Origin: Leptospirales bacterium
GTDB taxonomy: Bacteria; Spirochaetota; Leptospiria; Leptospirales; Leptonemataceae
Length of the DNA stretch: 64,000 nucleotides
NCBI GenBank assembly: GCA_016788865.1
Contig: JAEUSB010000007.1
Coordinates: 1 to 64,000, forward strand
Direction: 5' to 3'
The position numbers and the translations under genes are program-made. Below the pieces are notes generated by a model. It was not told the origin of the DNA. It did no database searches and saw only the letters and a list, made by a program, of their open reading frames with translations. Shown in pieces: positions 61,852 to 64,000 of this stretch (position 1 is its first letter; the number at the start of each line of letters is the position of its first letter).

Positions 61852-64000
61852 TTGAACCATCGGACGTTAGCCGCCCTACTTTTCTTTTCCGTTACCCTGT
61901 TGCCTTCAGCGGGGTACGGCCAGCTCGTACCCGGTACCGGGGACTGGAGAACTCACAGGACGCAGCATTTTCTTATTCATTACCAAAACGCGCACAAGGC
62001 CATGGCGCTCCGAGTGGGTAGCCTTGCGGAACGCGTGCACACGAAACTGGAACCAAAGTACAAAAGTGGCGCTGACCAAACTCATATTGTAATCGTAATG
62101 AATTCGGATCTGGTGAATGCGTTTGCCACTCCGTACGGAATGGATCGGATCTACTTGTTCCTCGACAGTCCGGCCCCCGGGGAATTCGCCAGGTTCGACC
62201 TGTGGGTAGACATGCTTGTGACGCATGAATACACTCATATTCTAACGCTCCGCCCATACAATACGGCCCTGGGGATCACTCTGCGGATTGTCTTTGGTCT
62301 GCCCCCAAACCTCCTTGGACCTCCCGGTATGTCCGAAGGCTACGCCGTCTACGAGGAAAGCCAGAAGGGTCTGGGTCGCTTGCATGATCCGCTGACCAAA
62401 ATGATTTTCCGAACTGCAGTTCTGGAAAATCAATTTCCAAACCCTGCGGAAATCATGATGGGCTCACATCGTTGGCCACATGGACAACTCTACTATCTGT
62501 ATGGTGGTAGCCTGGTTGATTTCATGCATCGGGAGTTTCCGGAAGGTGCAGGACGTTTCTGGAATGTTGATACACCACCACTCCTGCTCGACTCAAAACT
62601 CGTTGGAGCACGAATGCGCTCGTACAACTATCTGTACCGAGAGTTCAGGAAAGAGAAGTTCGACTTGATGAACGCTGAGATCCAGAGGCTCAAGGAACTG
62701 GGCATCACTCCGTTTGATCGCCTAACGGCAGATGGTGAATACAAAGAGCATTTAACGCCGGGTATAACAGGGTTGTTGTATTTTGCAAGGCCTCGGGCTC
62801 GACCTCCTGGTTATTATCGTTATGTCAACCCTGGCGAAAAACCTGAATATCTGAAACGCGTTCTATCATCAGCCGGGATCAGCGAAACGGCAGACGTTTC
62901 CGTCTCCAGTGAGGACTATTATTTTCTTCCCGGTTACGGAATCCGTCAGGAACTCTACGATACCCGCCGGACCCGATTCTTGCGTCGCTTAATGCCCGGT
63001 GTAAGTGTGATGGATCCGGCGTTGTCGCCTGACGGCAAAACCTTGTACTACATCGAGAAGAATACGAAAGAACGCACAGTAAAACGCATAGCGTACGCGG
63101 ATGGAGTTGAGGGTAGCGCGACTACGATTTATTCGGTGCCGTTCACCGGGATCCTGCGCTTCACGACTGTTTCTCCCGATCAGAGATATCTGACGTTTGT
63201 CGCAAGAAAAGGGGAAACAGGGCGTGGAGGACTGGTGCTCTGCGATTTATCCGTGGCACAAGAAAACTCATGCCGCACAATCGCCGCCGGCCAGGGGAGC
63301 ATAGTCCGCCCAAGATTCTCACCGGACTCCAAAACGATCTACTTCAGCTCCGATGCTGACGGGATCTATAATGTGTACTCTATCCAGGTTGAAACCGGGC
63401 TAGTGCAGCAACGAACGCGGACGCTTACGGGTCTATTTGATCCCGTGCCAGAAGGCGAGACTCTGTATGCACTTGGTTATTTTGCCAACGGGTTTGATAT
63501 TGTTCGCATGCGTAACGCGGACCTGTTGGCGGAGAACTCTGATTTGTTCAAACCTCGCGCGGAGGAGACGAATTCATTCTTTGAAGAAGAAAATCCCATC
63601 CCGGCGGGCGAAAAGCCAGCTCCAGTTGAAAATCCGGTTTCAACTGGAGAAGATCCGTCGTATTCAGGCGTTCTCTCTATCCGGCCCTACTTCCTCGGAT
63701 TGCTTGGTCCTGTCTCGGCGCTTAACCTTGGCTTTGGCGCGGTAGATCCACTTGGACGTCACGAACTTGTTGCAGCCGTTGCACCCGGAACACCGGATCC
63801 GCACGCCGTAGCAGTGTATGACTATTCCCGGTTCATCATAAATCTCACGCTTTTCTACAGCACCAACTACTGGAAGCGTGACCGCGCTCCAGGATGCCTG
63901 CTACCGGAATCTCCGGCGCGATTCCTTTGCGATGACAAATACTCCTTCACCGAAGAAGGCGCCGGTTACTTCCGATTCACCAGCCAGGGCAGATTTTTCT
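61852..64000 (+). CDS. Exported gluzincin-motif, TolB-like propeller protein, truncated at the window edge
   Basis: The frame is open from a TTG at 61852 to the end of the window (716 residues visible). Signal peptide ends near 'SAGYGQ' (about 24). A peptidase MA-like domain (about 25-260) has HEYTH (His125, Glu126, His129) and a third-ligand Glu162 in 'MSEGYAVYEE'. TolB-like propeller repeats follow (about 375-560) with 'LSPDGKTLYYIE', 'SPDQRYLTFVAR' and 'FSPDSKTIYFSS'. The last 110 residues ('VLSIRPYFLGLLGPVSALNLGFG') look like the start of an outer-membrane beta-barrel. It is separated from metG by one base; the weak GAAG upstream is the only ribosome site. The combined layout resembles large envelope metallopeptidases. 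Confidence 0.75.
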   Translation, partial: MNHRTLAALLFFSVTLLPSAGYGQLVPGTGDWRTHRTQHFLIHYQNAHKAMALRVGSLAERVHTKLEPKYKSGADQTHIVIVMNSDLVNAFATPYGMDRIYLFLDSPAPGEFARFDLWVDMLVTHEYTHILTLRPYNTALGITLRIVFGLPPNLLGPPGMSEGYAVYEESQKGLGRLHDPLTKMIFRTAVLENQFPNPAEIMMGSHRWPHGQLYYLYGGSLVDFMHREFPEGAGRFWNVDTPPLLLDSKLVGARMRSYNYLYREFRKEKFDLMNAEIQRLKELGITPFDRLTADGEYKEHLTPGITGLLYFARPRARPPGYYRYVNPGEKPEYLKRVLSSAGISETADVSVSSEDYYFLPGYGIRQELYDTRRTRFLRRLMPGVSVMDPALSPDGKTLYYIEKNTKERTVKRIAYADGVEGSATTIYSVPFTGILRFTTVSPDQRYLTFVARKGETGRGGLVLCDLSVAQENSCRTIAAGQGSIVRPRFSPDSKTIYFSSDADGIYNVYSIQVETGLVQQRTRTLTGLFDPVPEGETLYALGYFANGFDIVRMRNADLLAENSDLFKPRAEETNSFFEEENPIPAGEKPAPVENPVSTGEDPSYSGVLSIRPYFLGLLGPVSALNLGFGAVDPLGRHELVAAVAPGTPDPHAVAVYDYSRFIINLTLFYSTNYWKRDRAPGCLLPESPARFLCDDKYSFTEEGAGYFRFTSQGRFF

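Noticed and set aside
1..64000. CRISPR array, prophage, insertion sequence or integrative element
   Set aside because: No short regularly spaced repeats, transposase, integrase, phage structural gene or terminal repeats were seen; gene order and packing look chromosomal throughout.

Overview
The window is chromosomal DNA of a Gram-negative-type bacterium with moderate GC, densely packed with short operons on both strands. Several traits suggest a spirochaete of the Leptospirales lineage. There are many small lipoproteins with relaxed, spirochaete-like lipoboxes (FSLQC, STINC, FSAQC, FFSNC), a seven-repeat propeller lipoprotein, a lipid A-type LpxC-like enzyme, and several long proteins with no recognisable family. 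This assignment is an inference; no rRNA or tRNA gene lies in the window to test it. No phage, insertion sequence, CRISPR array or plasmid function was seen.

Layout. Positions 1-9420 (+) are one tight run with four-base stop/start overlaps: two tandem MuiA/DUF4139 proteins, a thiolase whose nucleophile position is Ser, a 658-residue unknown, an M50B-like membrane metalloprotease, a UDP-glucuronate decarboxylase and an LhgO-type oxidase. Positions 9496-14498 (-) hold a DrrA/DrrB-type ABC exporter, a chalcone-isomerase-like secreted protein and a secreted papain-family protease with fibronectin III domains. Positions 14602-24169 mix a lipoprotein serine hydrolase, DUF1572/DinB, YaeQ, a trpE-trpG pair, thymidylate kinase, a UPF0598-hotdog fusion, RmuC and a zinc-protease-like lipoprotein. 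Positions 24189-31092 contain a STAS protein, a secreted cyclophilin, TldD/TldE and several small proteins.

Positions 31185-39602 hold a divergent LpxC homologue overlapping dinB tail to tail, and a four-gene minus-strand run (serine hydrolase, type-4 uracil-DNA glycosylase, FMN reductase, purB) facing a second serine hydrolase. Positions 39643-47678 are rich in surface and lipoprotein genes (MFS transporter, propeller lipoprotein, LamG lipoprotein, two unknown lipoproteins) around a 7TMR-DISM histidine kinase with its NarL-type regulator. Positions 47719-57446 include an SRPBCC protein, an ACT-domain protein, a cobalamin-dependent radical SAM enzyme beside a heparinase-like toroid protein, a DUF4015 glycosidase-like protein and a crotonase. 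Positions 57447-57827 are the only gap over 300 bases. The window ends with a PQQ-type sugar dehydrogenase, a cysteine-less double rhodanese, metG and a truncated metallopeptidase/propeller/possible barrel protein.

How the genes work together. Housekeeping functions (purB, tmk, metG, trpEG, dinB, udg) are scattered among envelope functions. The most unusual items are the UPF0598-hotdog fusion, the divergent LpxC paralogue, the Ser-for-Cys thiolase, the inactive-looking double rhodanese, and the radical SAM/heparinase-like pair, which could be an uncharacterised envelope-glycan pathway. Start codons are often GTG or TTG, and several genes have a -10 box almost touching the start codon, suggesting leaderless transcripts.
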